56,511 nt of DNA from an uncultured Lachnotalea sp. (GCA_948470255.1 CAOKOS010000012.1:1-56511), one strand, 5' to 3'; shown: positions 15,956 to 25,700, numbered from the stretch's first letter. Notes: generated by a model not told the origin, from the sequence alone. A program made the numbers and translations.

Positions 15956-16001
15956 GAAAAGCCCTCCAGGGCAGAGCAGAGATAAACAGGAGGAATAAAA
16001 A

Positions 16002-17024
16002 ATGGCAGTTTTATTGACAGGCGGGGCCGGATATATTGGCACCCATACAGCCATTGAAGTGGCAGGCCGTGGATACCAGGTGGTGATCGCAGATAATATG
16101 GTCAACAGTCTCCCGGAGGCTGTGCGCCGGGCAGAAGAGCTGGCTGGAAAAAAGTTTCCGTTTTATCTTATTGACGTGGCAAAGGAAACTTCCCTGGAGC
16201 AGGTGTTTGCAGAAAATAAGATCGATGCAGTGATTCATTTCGCGGGGCTTAAAGCTGTAGGAGAGTCTGTGGAGAAGCCTTTAGAATATTATGAGAACAA
16301 TTTGGAAAGTACTCTTACACTTTTAAAAGTAATGAAAAAGCATGGCTGTAAACGGATTGTCTTCAGTTCTTCAGCCACGGTTTACGGGACGCCAAAGTCG
16401 GTACCCATTACGGAGGAAATGCCTGTCGGGCAGAGCTGTACCAACCCTTACGGCTGGACAAAGGTATTTATCGAACAGATTTTAAAGGATGTGTCATACG
16501 CAGATCCGGAACTTTCTGTGATTCTTTTGCGGTATTTTAATCCGATTGGAGTCCATGAAAGCGGAAAAATCGGGGAAAATCCCGATGGAATCCCCAATAA
16601 TCTGATGCCTTATATTTCCCAGGTGGCAGTGGGGCGCCTGCCAAGACTGCGGATATTTGGAAACGACTATCCTACACCCGACGGAACGGGAGTCAGGGAT
16701 TATATTCACGTGGTAGACTTGGCGAAAGGACATGTGGCGGCTCTTTCCTATGGAGAAAAGCATACCGGCGTGGAAATTTTCAATCTGGGTACGGGGACTG
16801 GATACAGTGTTCTTGAAATCGTAAATGCTTTTGAGCAGGTAAACAATGTCAAAATTCCTTATGATATTGTGGGCCGGCGGCCTGGAGACATTGCGGAATG
16901 TTATGCAGATGCTTCCAAAGCAGAGCAGCTTCTGGGATGGAAGGCGGAGAGAACCTTGGCAGACATGTGCCGGGATACCTGGAATTGGCAGAAAAATAAT
17001 CCCGAAGGTTATCCCCGGACGTAA
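16002..17024 (+). CDS. galE: UDP-glucose 4-epimerase
   Basis: GalE interconverts UDP-glucose and UDP-galactose, for galactose use and for supplying sugars to surface polymers. The 340-residue protein has the NAD-binding GGAGYIGTH near residue 7, the catalytic SSSATVYG (Ser122-Ser124-Thr126) and Tyr150-x3-Lys154 in NPYGWTK, at almost the same positions as in E. coli GalE. The late region has VRDYIHVVDLAKGH. AGGAGGAAT precedes the ATG by about six bases. It has no galK or galT beside it. The upstream cobalamin riboswitch is cut off from it by a terminator and a repeat element, so control by B12 is not expected. A clear promoter was not found. Confidence 0.96.
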   Translation: MAVLLTGGAGYIGTHTAIEVAGRGYQVVIADNMVNSLPEAVRRAEELAGKKFPFYLIDVAKETSLEQVFAENKIDAVIHFAGLKAVGESVEKPLEYYENNLESTLTLLKVMKKHGCKRIVFSSSATVYGTPKSVPITEEMPVGQSCTNPYGWTKVFIEQILKDVSYADPELSVILLRYFNPIGVHESGKIGENPDGIPNNLMPYISQVAVGRLPRLRIFGNDYPTPDGTGVRDYIHVVDLAKGHVAALSYGEKHTGVEIFNLGTGTGYSVLEIVNAFEQVNNVKIPYDIVGRRPGDIAECYADASKAEQLLGWKAERTLADMCRDTWNWQKNNPEGYPRT

Positions 17025-17093
17025 GCTTCAAGGTATAGAACCTGTCAGCTTTTAATAGAATAGAAGTGATAATAAAACCCTGGAGCAGGTTTT

Positions 17094-18479
17094 ATGAAAA
17101 GAGTATTTCAAATAGTGGCGGCTTTTCTTCTGTCATTTTGTCTGGTGTTGAATTTGTGGAACCCTGCCATGGCGGCTGAGGGGGAGCCGCCGCTTTTGAC
17201 TTCTCCGGAGGTGATTCCTGAGGAGTCTGTTTCGGAGACAAAGGCAGAGTCGGAAAGCGCAGAATCTACAGAAAATTCCGGCGGGGCCGGGACAGAGGGG
17301 GTACAGCCTTCCAGTAAAAATACTGAAGAACAAGCAGGGGGGACAGGAGCGGATTTGGGAATTACGTCCCAGGCGGCGATTTTGATGGAGGCCTCCACTG
17401 GGACTGTCATTTATGAAAAAAACGCAGATGCAGCCCTCCGCCCAGCCAGTATTACAAAAATTATGACATTGCTGCTGATTTTCGATGCCATACGGGATGG
17501 GCGGATTACTTTGGAGGATGAAGTGGTCACAAGCGCTTATGCAAAATCCATGGGTGGTTCTCAGGTGTTTTTAGAAGAGGGAGAGACTCAGAGCGTTGAA
17601 ACTTTGATCAAATGCATTGTGATCGCCTCGGGAAATGATGCGGCAGTGACAATGGCGGAATACATAGCTGGAAGCGAATCGGAATTTGTGCGGCAGATGA
17701 ATGAGCGGGCAAAGGCTCTGGGTATGAATAATACTAATTTTGAAGACTGCTGCGGGCTGACAGATTCGGCAACCCATTTGACTTCAGCAAAGGATGTGGC
17801 AATCATGAGTAGAGAGCTGATTACCAATTATCCGGAAATTGAAAAATACAGTACCATATGGATGGAAAACATTACCCATGTGACCAATAAAGGAACCAGT
17901 GAGTTTTGCCTGTCAAATACCAATAAGCTTTTAAAAATGAATCATTCCTTTACTGTAACCGGACTGAAAACGGGAAGTACCAGCCTGGCGAAATATTGTC
18001 TGTCGGCTACAGCAAAGAAAGATGGAGTGGAATTAATTGCAGTGATTATGGCGGCGCCGGATTATAAAGTACGGTTTTCAGAGGCGGCCAGTCTTTTAAA
18101 TTATGGTTTTGCAGGCTGCCGCCTTTATACAGACAGCGACGAGGCGCGTGAGGAGCTTCCAAAACTTTCTGTCAATATGGGGGTGAAAGCGGAAGCAGGG
18201 CTTCGGTACGAAGGTGAGTTTTCTTATTTAGGTATGAATGGGGAAGATTTTTCCGCTGTGGAAAAGACTGTTACTTTGCCGGAACGGCTTACGGCTCCGG
18301 TCATGGAGGGAGATATTGTAGGAAGCTTGATTTATACCCTGAATGGGAAACCATTGGGTACGGTGAACATCCTGGCAGCGGAAACAGTGGAAGCTGCCGG
18401 ATACGGAGATTACCTGAAGTGGATGTGGGAAGGGATGCTGCCCACAGGAAACGGGAGCAGTAAAGAGACGGCAGAATGA
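17094..18479 (+). CDS. dacF: Serine-type D-Ala-D-Ala carboxypeptidase
   Basis: This penicillin-binding enzyme removes the terminal D-alanine from peptidoglycan pentapeptides outside the membrane. The 461-residue protein has a signal peptide (residues 1-28, ending PAMAA), a low-complexity Glu/Ser/Gly linker (about 30-80), and the peptidase S11 domain with all three motifs: SITK (Ser119, Lys122), SGN (179-181) and KTG (292-294). A C-terminal beta domain (PBP5_C type) begins near 370. Ribosome site TGGAGCAGG lies upstream. A bidirectional terminator follows. The sequence suits the DacF branch active in many sporulating Clostridia, but DacA/DacB naming is not excluded. Confidence 0.92.
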   Translation: MKRVFQIVAAFLLSFCLVLNLWNPAMAAEGEPPLLTSPEVIPEESVSETKAESESAESTENSGGAGTEGVQPSSKNTEEQAGGTGADLGITSQAAILMEASTGTVIYEKNADAALRPASITKIMTLLLIFDAIRDGRITLEDEVVTSAYAKSMGGSQVFLEEGETQSVETLIKCIVIASGNDAAVTMAEYIAGSESEFVRQMNERAKALGMNNTNFEDCCGLTDSATHLTSAKDVAIMSRELITNYPEIEKYSTIWMENITHVTNKGTSEFCLSNTNKLLKMNHSFTVTGLKTGSTSLAKYCLSATAKKDGVELIAVIMAAPDYKVRFSEAASLLNYGFAGCRLYTDSDEAREELPKLSVNMGVKAEAGLRYEGEFSYLGMNGEDFSAVEKTVTLPERLTAPVMEGDIVGSLIYTLNGKPLGTVNILAAETVEAAGYGDYLKWMWEGMLPTGNGSSKETAE

Positions 18480-18489
18480 ATGGATAAAT

Positions 18490-18543
18490 AAAAACCACGT
18501 AACTTCGCTGAGTTTCATGGCCAGCGTACTTACGTGGTTTTTT
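18490..18543. terminator. Bidirectional terminator shared by dacF and tRNA-Ala
   Basis: AACCACGTAA and TTACGTGGTT are perfect arms, with CGCTG/CAGCG pairing inside. TTTTTT follows on the plus strand (18538-18543) and a T-rich tail follows on the minus strand, so it ends both convergent transcripts. Confidence 0.85.
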
Positions 18544-18545
18544 CG

Positions 18546-18618
18546 TGGAGCATAGGGGATTCGAACCCCTGGCCTCAACAATGCGAATGTTGCGCGCTCC
18601 CAACTGCGCTAATGCCCC
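18546..18618 (-). tRNA. tRNA-Ala, anticodon CGC
   Basis: The 73-base sequence folds as a tRNA: acceptor GGGGCAT/ATGCTCC, D stem GCGC/GCGC, anticodon stem CAACA/TGTTG with loop TTCGCAT, and T stem AGGGG/CCCCT with loop TTCGAAT. The G3-T70 pair in the acceptor stem is the alanine identity signal. The anticodon CGC reads GCG. The discriminator is A; CCA is not encoded. Confidence 0.93.
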
Positions 18619-18630
18619 GTACAATTATCC

Positions 18631-18658
18631 ATTCTATCACAACCTGAAAAATTGTAAA
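18631..18658 (-). promoter_or_regulatory. Sigma-A promoter of tRNA-Ala
   Basis: On the minus strand TTTACA (18658-18653) and TAGAAT (18636-18631) are 16 bases apart, ending 12 bases before the mature tRNA 5' end. Confidence 0.6.
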
Positions 18659-18737
18659 GAGTTTTTTTGAGAATTGGGCACATTTTTTGGACTTGATCAT
18701 AGATTAAGAAGAGAAATATTATGCAAGGAGAATGTGT

Positions 18738-19034
18738 ATGGATACGGGAACCATAGGAAGTGTGGTTGGGATTACTGTGATCTGCTATTTGGCAGCGACG
18801 GCTGTACGGGCCACCGCTCTTGACCGTAAATGGATTCCGGTTATTTGCGGAGGTCTTGGCGGGATCCTTGGAATTGTTGGATATTTTACCATGGAGGTTT
18901 ATCCGGCCGGGGATGTTTTGTCAGCAATAGCAGTGGGGATTGTATCCGGCCTGGCCGCTACAGGAGGCCATCAGGTGTATAAACAAGTAATCAGTTCAAA
19001 AACTGCCGGACAGAAAGGTGGTGGGGAAGGATGA
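18738..19034 (+). CDS. Small phage-holin-like membrane protein
   Basis: The 98-residue protein has about three hydrophobic segments (near residues 5-22, 34-52 and 63-82) and ends in a short polar Lys/Gly tail (SSKTAGQKGGGEG). Size, layout and tail are those of phage holins, which open the membrane for an endolysin. The next gene, an amidase without a signal peptide, overlaps it by four bases (ATGA), which is the usual lysis cassette order. The ATG at 18738 was preferred over 18732 because AAGGAG sits ten rather than four bases upstream. No other phage gene is near, so a domesticated or non-phage role is likely. Holin identity rests on context and topology. Confidence 0.68.
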   Translation: MDTGTIGSVVGITVICYLAATAVRATALDRKWIPVICGGLGGILGIVGYFTMEVYPAGDVLSAIAVGIVSGLAATGGHQVYKQVISSKTAGQKGGGEG

Positions 19035-20053
19035 GCCTGCGGATAGAAGATTATTATTGTACTCGCAATGACTGCTACAGGCAGGGGACACGCCTGGAAG
19101 ATGTGGAATATTTGATTGTCCACAGCCCTTCGGTTTACCCGGCCATCATCCGTGCCGTAAACGGTTCCAATAACTGGTATAAACGGTGGAATAAGCCCGG
19201 AGTGGAAAAATTGGTTCATGGATTTATTGATGATACCGGAGTTTATAATTTCGCACCTTATACTCTGGCCTGCTGGCAGATCGGAACCTCCTGGGGAAAT
19301 AAACATTGTATCGGTTATGAGCTTTGCGAGTTGGAGACACGGTCGGAATTTGAACATGTATGGAATAACGCGGTTAATCATTACGGGAGTCTTTGTAAAA
19401 AATATGGGCTTCCGGCAGAACGGGTGGTAGGGCATTATGAGGCTCACCAGAAAGGTTTTGCTTCTGACCATGATGATCCGGCGCCATATTTCCGGCGCTT
19501 TGGGAAGACCATGGCAGATTTCAGGAGGGATATCAGGAGAGTTTTAGAGGGGGAAGAGATACCGGTGGAGGACGGAGCGGCCATAAAGAAGATTTATGAT
19601 CCATGGGCCCACGGCACGGTACAAAAACTGGAGGACGGAGACCAGCTCAATGTCCGGATCGGCCCAGGTATGTCTTATGGCTTGCTTTCTGCCTGGCCGA
19701 AACTGGACAAAGGAAACGAAGTGGATGTTCTGGAGCTTTATGAAAACCAATGGGTGAAAATCAATATTCAAAAAGCAAAAGGGTATGTGAATTCGTGGTA
19801 TTTGAAAATTACTGAGGCTGGGTCTGGAGAAGACAATTATCAGGTATGGGTGGGAAGAGTGTCAGGACTTGAAGGAGCCAGGCTCAATGTCCGGATCGGT
19901 CCCGGCACTTCCTACGGTCTGCTTTCTGCCTGGCCAAAGCTGGGAGAGGGAAATCTGGTGGATGTCATAGGAGAAAACGGTGGTTTTTACCAGGTGCGGA
20001 TAGCTGGAGAACACGTGGGATGGGTCAGCAAAGATTACTTGATAAGAGGTTGA
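19031..20053 (+). CDS. N-acetylmuramoyl-L-alanine amidase with two SH3-type repeats
   Basis: The enzyme should cut the bond between muramic acid and the stem peptide. Residues 1-170 form an amidase_2 domain: LIVHSP near residue 31 (metal His), VHGFIDDTGVYNFAP, the GYELCE segment, RVVGHYEAHQ (second His region) and DHDDPAPYF. Residues about 200-265 and 275-340 are two SH3-like wall-binding repeats, each with LNVRIGPGxSYGLLSAWPKL; the two are near-identical even at DNA level, a sign of recent duplication. There is no signal peptide, in keeping with export through the overlapping holin-like protein. A large hairpin follows. Confidence 0.88.
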   Translation: MSLRIEDYYCTRNDCYRQGTRLEDVEYLIVHSPSVYPAIIRAVNGSNNWYKRWNKPGVEKLVHGFIDDTGVYNFAPYTLACWQIGTSWGNKHCIGYELCELETRSEFEHVWNNAVNHYGSLCKKYGLPAERVVGHYEAHQKGFASDHDDPAPYFRRFGKTMADFRRDIRRVLEGEEIPVEDGAAIKKIYDPWAHGTVQKLEDGDQLNVRIGPGMSYGLLSAWPKLDKGNEVDVLELYENQWVKINIQKAKGYVNSWYLKITEAGSGEDNYQVWVGRVSGLEGARLNVRIGPGTSYGLLSAWPKLGEGNLVDVIGENGGFYQVRIAGEHVGWVSKDYLIRG

Positions 20054-20095
20054 ATATCACTTATTAAAAGGATTTGCCTGAAAAAACTGAGACAG

Positions 20096-20138
20096 AAAGG
20101 AAATCCCCTCCCAAAAGCTTAAAAAGGGGATTTCCTTT
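20096..20138. terminator. Convergent hairpin between amidase and SpoIID-like genes
   Basis: AAAGGAAATCCCCT and AGGGGATTTCCTTT form a perfect 14-base stem. The T-tracts are short and interrupted on both sides (CCTTTGCTTT on plus, CCTTTCTGTC on minus). It probably ends transcription from both convergent genes. Confidence 0.75.
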
Positions 20139-20169
20139 GCTTTCAAATACCACAGGTATTTTATACGGA

Positions 20170-21429
20170 TTAGTTTAATTCGGCAATCCTGGTAACGGCT
20201 ACATAGATTTCGGATATTTTATACCAGGTTCTGAAATCCACGATCCCTGTCTGTGGAAGGCCGAAGACGGACTGAAATTTTTCTACGGTATTTTTTGTGT
20301 TTTCTCCGTAAATGCCGTCGGGAACCAGGGACGGAATGGAGGAGTAGACACTGGCGATGCTGTTTAGCTGCTCCTGGAGCTGTCTTACTTTGGAACCGCT
20401 GGAGCCGATGGACAGATTGGAACCTGGCCAGGAGGAGGGGATCCCGGAAATCTGTTCCGCCGTATTGATGTACATGTCCTGGCCATAATAATACCGGAGA
20501 ATTTCGATGGGGGAATACCCCTGGTCCCCCAGGCTTTTGGAACCCCATTGAGTCATCCAGTCGGGACAGGATACTCTTTTCCCGTCACAATACTGGGTGA
20601 GGATGGGTTGTTTTACATCAGGCCGGGACAAGTAGTCAGAAAAAATGTCGTCTACAACCACAGAGATACTTTCAAAAATATTTCGTCCGTAAATCCATTT
20701 GTGGTCATAAGCCGTGGAGGAGGTGATGGTGAAATCATATCCCCTATTTCGATACCATTCTGTATAAACCCGGTTCATGGTAAAAGACATGATGGCCAGG
20801 ACGTTGGCGACAATGGTGTTTTCCGGCCAGTTGGCGTAGATTTCGCTGGATGCCACATTTTTGATGTAATCTTTGTAAGCTACATAATAATTGGGGGCGG
20901 AGGTATTGCTTAAAGTACCGTCGTGGACCACAATGGTTTCCGGTACGACTACACGGCTTAAAACAATATTTCCGCTTTCAGAAATGGGCTTGACCTCCGG
21001 TTCGGCGATTTTAGGAGGATATTCCCCATACAAGGTATGATCGGGAATAACGATGTCGGCAGGGGCTTCTTCTCCTTCCGATAAAGGACGGAGCCTTACG
21101 TTTTGGATGGCTGTAGCATCAGGGAGCACTTCGGTGCCGCGGGTGGTCTGGGGTTCATAGCCGGGGGCAGAGACTGTGATGTTGTATTCCATATAGGGGC
21201 GGGGTTCTCCCGGTTCCATACTGTATTCCAGAGGAGGAGTCCCCAAGGTGATTTCTTCCGTCTGGCCGGAAGTGTCGGTGGTAAGCTGTTCCAGAGTCTG
21301 GCCGTCTCCTCCTGTGATGGAAATGGAAACAGTGGCATCACTTATGGGAAAATTATTCAGGGAAGAATTGACGCTTATGGAAAGTTTCCCGGTATCCGTG
21401 GTATCAGTTTGTAAAGCCTTTAAAATCAA
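20170..21429 (-). CDS. SpoIID/LytB-like protein with C-terminal peptidoglycan-binding domain
   Basis: The 419-residue protein has three parts. Residues 12-115 form a beta-rich domain like carboxypeptidase-regulatory or Ig-like repeats (STATVSISITGGDGQ-type and YNITVSAPGYEPQTT). Residues about 180-340 resemble SpoIID/LytB: YKDYIKNVASSE (Glu196 at the place of the SpoIID catalytic Glu), WPENTIVANVLAIMSFTMNR, matching the WPxEALKAQAVAARTYA pattern, then TAYDHKWIYG. Residues about 343-410 are a PG_binding_1 domain (GSKVRQLQEQLN, PDGIYGENTKNTVEKFQ). No signal peptide is present. The TTG start follows GGAGA by six bases. A lytic role during sporulation is plausible, not shown. Confidence 0.75.
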   Translation of the reverse strand: MILKALQTDTTDTGKLSISVNSSLNNFPISDATVSISITGGDGQTLEQLTTDTSGQTEEITLGTPPLEYSMEPGEPRPYMEYNITVSAPGYEPQTTRGTEVLPDATAIQNVRLRPLSEGEEAPADIVIPDHTLYGEYPPKIAEPEVKPISESGNIVLSRVVVPETIVVHDGTLSNTSAPNYYVAYKDYIKNVASSEIYANWPENTIVANVLAIMSFTMNRVYTEWYRNRGYDFTITSSTAYDHKWIYGRNIFESISVVVDDIFSDYLSRPDVKQPILTQYCDGKRVSCPDWMTQWGSKSLGDQGYSPIEILRYYYGQDMYINTAEQISGIPSSWPGSNLSIGSSGSKVRQLQEQLNSIASVYSSIPSLVPDGIYGENTKNTVEKFQSVFGLPQTGIVDFRTWYKISEIYVAVTRIAELN

Positions 21430-21534
21430 TGGAAATCTCCGCAGTTTGGTTTGTTGTCAATAGTATATGACAGAAAGACGTTTTTGGTGCTGGTACCCTT
21501 CAGGGATGGATTTAAAATTCCTGTGGGAAAAGGG

Positions 21535-21563
21535 TTGAAATGGAAAATATATTATGGTAGAAT
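21535..21563 (+). promoter_or_regulatory. Sigma-A promoter of carAB
   Basis: TTGAAA at 21535-21540 and TAGAAT at 21558-21563 are 17 bases apart. The transcript would have a leader of about 120 bases. Confidence 0.65.
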
Positions 21564-21594
21564 TTTTACAATTTAAGTAAAAGTTAAATGACAT

Positions 21595-21615
21595 GCGCGG
21601 GTTTCCGCGCTTTTT
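21595..21615 (+). terminator. Possible attenuator in the carAB leader
   Basis: GCGCGG and CCGCGC pair around GTTT and are followed by TTTTT, all within the carAB leader. Further GCCGG/CCGGC words downstream could form alternative pairings. A PyrR site was not recognised. Confidence 0.5.
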
Positions 21616-21690
21616 GCAGGTAAAGCGCCGGATGGGCCAAACGGCAGCAGGAGAACGCCGGCAGGGTACACGAAAGGATACGGTGAATAC

Positions 21691-22770
21691 ATGAAGGCTT
21701 TTCTAATACTGGAAGATGGAACCGTTTTTCCTGGGACCGGTATCGGTTCGCCAAAGGAAATCATAAGTGAAATTGTTTTTAACACTTCTATGACAGGATA
21801 TCTGGAAGTTCTTACAGACCCTTCTTATGCCGGACAGGCAGTTGTAATGACATACCCTCTTATTGGAAATTACGGCATTTGCCGGGAAGATATGGAATCA
21901 GAAAGACCATGGCCGGACGGCTATATTGTGCGGGAGCTTTCCAGGATGCCAAACAATTTCAGATGCGACGGTACAATCCAGCATTTTTTAGAGGAATATG
22001 GGATTCCAGGAATCGCGGGGATTGATACCAGGGCCCTTACAAAGCTTTTACGGGAGAAGGGGACCATGAATGGAATGATTACCACCGACGAAGCTTATGA
22101 CCTGGAGGAAATCCTTCCGAAAATCCGGGAATATGCTCCGCGGGGTGTGGTGGGAAGAGCGACTTGTAAGGAAAGGTATACTCTGGCGGGAAATGGTTTC
22201 AAGGTGGCCCTTATGGATTTCGGGGCGAAAGAAAATATTGCCCGTTCTTTAAATCAAAGAGGCTGCCAGGTGACAGTTTACCCGGCATTTACGCCGGCAG
22301 AAGAAATCCTGGCCGGCCATCCCGACGGCATTATGCTTTCCAATGGCCCCGGTGATCCCAAGGAATGTATGGAGATTATTGAAGAGGTGAAAAAGTTATA
22401 TCATACGGACATCCCGATTTTCGCCATCTGCCTGGGGCATCAGCTGATGGCTCTGGCCATGGGAGGCGACACTTATAAATTGAAATACGGACACAGAGGC
22501 GGGAACCATCCGGTGAAAGACTTGCAGACAGGGCGGGTATACATTTCCTCCCAGAACCACGGTTATGTGGTGGATATAAAATCCATGGATGAAAAGGTAG
22601 CGCGTCCGGCTTTTGTGAATGTCAACGACGGGACAAACGAAGGGCTTTCCTATGTGGGAAAGAATATTTTTACCGTTCAGTTCCACCCGGAGGCATGTCC
22701 CGGGCCGAGGGATTCGGCTTATTTGTTCGACCGGTTTCTAAAGATGATGGAGGTGAAAAAAGATGCCTAA
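21691..22770 (+). CDS. carA: Carbamoyl-phosphate synthase small (glutaminase) subunit
   Basis: CarA releases ammonia from glutamine for the large subunit, which makes carbamoyl phosphate for pyrimidines and arginine. The 359-residue protein has the CarA-specific N-terminal domain (FNTSMTGYLEVLTDPSYAGQ split around residues 30-50) and a class I glutamine amidotransferase domain: MLSNGPGDP, the nucleophile Cys247 in AICLGHQ, GHRGGNHPV and the His332-Pro-Glu334 of FHPEACPGP. The start follows GAAAGGA. It overlaps carB by eight bases, so the two subunits are translated together. Confidence 0.97.
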   Translation: MKAFLILEDGTVFPGTGIGSPKEIISEIVFNTSMTGYLEVLTDPSYAGQAVVMTYPLIGNYGICREDMESERPWPDGYIVRELSRMPNNFRCDGTIQHFLEEYGIPGIAGIDTRALTKLLREKGTMNGMITTDEAYDLEEILPKIREYAPRGVVGRATCKERYTLAGNGFKVALMDFGAKENIARSLNQRGCQVTVYPAFTPAEEILAGHPDGIMLSNGPGDPKECMEIIEEVKKLYHTDIPIFAICLGHQLMALAMGGDTYKLKYGHRGGNHPVKDLQTGRVYISSQNHGYVVDIKSMDEKVARPAFVNVNDGTNEGLSYVGKNIFTVQFHPEACPGPRDSAYLFDRFLKMMEVKKDA

Positions 22771-25700
22771 AAATTCTGAAATCAAAAAGGTGCTGGTCAT
22801 CGGTTCCGGCCCCATTGTCATCGGACAGGCGGCAGAGTTTGATTATGCAGGAACACAGGCCTGCCGCTCTTTAAAAGAAGAAGGCATTGAGGTGGTGTTG
22901 TTAAATTCCAACCCTGCCACCATTATGACAGACAAAGATATTGCCGACCAGGTCTATATTGAGCCTCTGACGGTGGAAGTGCTGGAACAGCTCATTGAGA
23001 AAGAAAAGCCCGACAGCATCCTGCCCACCCTGGGAGGCCAGGCAGGGTTAAACCTGGCCATGGAGCTGGCTGATTCCGGCTTTTTAAAAGGCCATGGGGT
23101 AAAGCTCATTGGCACCACGCCGGAAACCATCAGAAAGGCAGAGGACCGTCAGGAATTTAAAGATACCATGGAGAAGATTGGGGAACCATGTGCGGCCTCT
23201 TTGGTGGTTCGCGATGTGGAAGCCGGGATTGCTTTTGCAGATGAAATTGGTTACCCGGTGGTTCTTCGGCCTGCATATACACTGGGCGGAAGCGGCGGCG
23301 GTATTGCGTCCAATGAAGAAGAACTGGTGGAAATACTGAAAAACGGCCTGCGCCTTTCACGTGTGGGAGAGGTTTTGGTGGAGCGGTGCATTGCCGGCTG
23401 GAAAGAGATCGAATATGAGGTGATGCGGGACGGGAACGGAAATGTCATCACTGTGTGTAATATGGAAAATATTGATCCAGTGGGAGTCCATACGGGGGAC
23501 AGTATTGTGGTGGCCCCGTCCCAGACCCTGGGGGATAAAGAATACCAGATGCTCAGGAGCGCTGCTTTAAATATTATTGATGAGCTCCAGATCACAGGCG
23601 GGTGTAACGTTCAGTTTGCCCTTCATCCAGAGAGCTTTGAGTATTGCGTCATTGAGGTCAACCCCCGCGTGAGCCGTTCTTCCGCCCTGGCGTCCAAGGC
23701 TACCGGGTATCCAATCGCAAAAGTGGCAGCGAAAATCGCTTTGGGCTATACCCTGGATGAAATTCCCAATGCCATCACCGGGAAAACGTATGCCAGCTTT
23801 GAGCCTATGCTGGATTACTGCGTGGTAAAACTTCCGCGCCTGCCCTTTGATAAGTTTATCAGCGCCAAACGGACTTTGACCACCCAGATGAAGGCTACCG
23901 GGGAGGTTATGAGTATCTGCACCAATTTTGAGGGGGCTCTTATGAAGGCGATCCGTTCCCTGGAGCAGCATGTGGACAGCCTGCTTTCTGTGGATTTTTC
24001 CGGGGAGGCGGAGGAAGCGCTTATAGCCAGGCTCCACAAAGTGGATGACAGGCGGATTTATGTCATTGCGGAAGCGCTGCGCCGGGGGATTTCTTATGAT
24101 ATGATTCATGGGATTACAGGAATTGACAAATGGTTTATTGACAAAATTTCCATTCTTACTGAGATGGAGAAAAGGCTTAAAACAGAGCCGTTGACAGGGG
24201 AGCTTTTAGCTGAGGCCAAGAGGATGGAATTTCCCGACGGACTCATAGGCCGTCTGACAGGGAGGACGGAGCGGGAAATAAAATATTTGCGGGATAAATA
24301 CGGAATCCATGTTGCCTTTAAGATGGTGGATACTTGTGCCGCGGAGTTTGCTGCGGAAACTCCTTACTATTATTCCTGCTTCGGAAGTGAAAATGAAGCG
24401 GTGGGAGAAAAGACCAGAAAGAAAGTGCTGGTTTTAGGTTCCGGCCCCATTCGGATTGGCCAGGGCATTGAGTTCGATTTCTGCAGTGTCCACAGTACAT
24501 GGGCTTTTCGGGACGCGGGATATGAGACGGTTATCATCAATAACAATCCTGAAACGGTCAGCACAGATTTTGATATTGCTGATAAGTTGTATTTTGAACC
24601 TCTGACGCCGGAGGACGTGGAGAACGTGGTGGAATTGGAGCGTCCGGACGGGGCTGTGGTACAGTTTGGGGGCCAGACAGCCATCAAGCTGACGGAAGCG
24701 CTAATTAGGATGGGCGTTCCCATTCTCGGGACTTCTGCGAAGGATGTGGATGCGGCGGAAGACAGGGAACTTTTTGACCGGATCCTGGAAGAATGTTGTA
24801 TTCCAAGGCCGGCTGGCCATACGGTATACACTTGCGAGGAGGCCATAGAGGCGGCCGGCGACCTGGGCTATCCGGTGCTGGTGCGGCCTTCTTATGTGTT
24901 GGGCGGCCAGGGAATGCAGATTGCCATCAATGACCAGGACATCAGAGAGTTTATGGGGGTGATCAACAGGATCGCTCAAGACCATCCGATTTTGGTGGAT
25001 AAATACCTTCGCGGAAAAGAAATTGAAGTGGATGCTGTCTGCGACGGGGAGGATGTGCTGATTCCCGGTATCATGGAGCATATTGAGCGGGCGGGTATCC
25101 ATTCCGGCGACAGTATTTCTGTTTATCCGGCAGCAAGCCTCACCCATAAGACAAAGAGAGTCATTGGGGAATATACGAAAAGGCTGGCAAAGGCTTTGCA
25201 TGTGCGGGGACTGATTAATATTCAATTTATTGTCAGCAATGATGAAGTATATGTGATTGAGGTGAATCCCCGTTCCAGCCGGACTGTCCCCTATATCAGC
25301 AAGGTGACAGGAATTCCCATTGTGAAGCTGGCTACGGAAGTCATCATCGGCAAGACCATACGGGAACTGGGGTTTGAGCCGGGGCTTCAGCCGGAGGCAG
25401 ATTATGTGGCTGTAAAAATGCCGGTGTTTTCCTTTGAGAAAATCCGTGGGGCCGATATTGGCCTGGGTCCGGAAATGAAGTCCACAGGAGAATGTTTAGG
25501 TATTGCAAAGACCTTTAATGAGGCCCTCTACAAAGCGTTTTTGGGAGCGGGGATCCGTCTTCCCAGGACGAAAAAAATGATCATTACTGTCAAGGATGCG
25601 GATAAACTGGAGGCAGTGGATATCGGCCGCCGGTTTGAGGCATTGGGCTACAAGATTTATGCAACCAGGAGTACGGCAAAGATTCTCAATGAAAATGGTG

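Noticed and set aside
15805-16001. galE as the regulated gene of the cobalamin riboswitch
   Set aside because: A strong terminator (15774-15800) and a hairpin element separate them, and GalE has no known B12 link; readthrough remains possible but was not preferred.
18228-18624. Two overlapping minus-strand frames across the end of dacF and the tRNA
   Set aside because: They cover the tRNA-Ala gene, its terminator and the conserved dacF coding region on the other strand.
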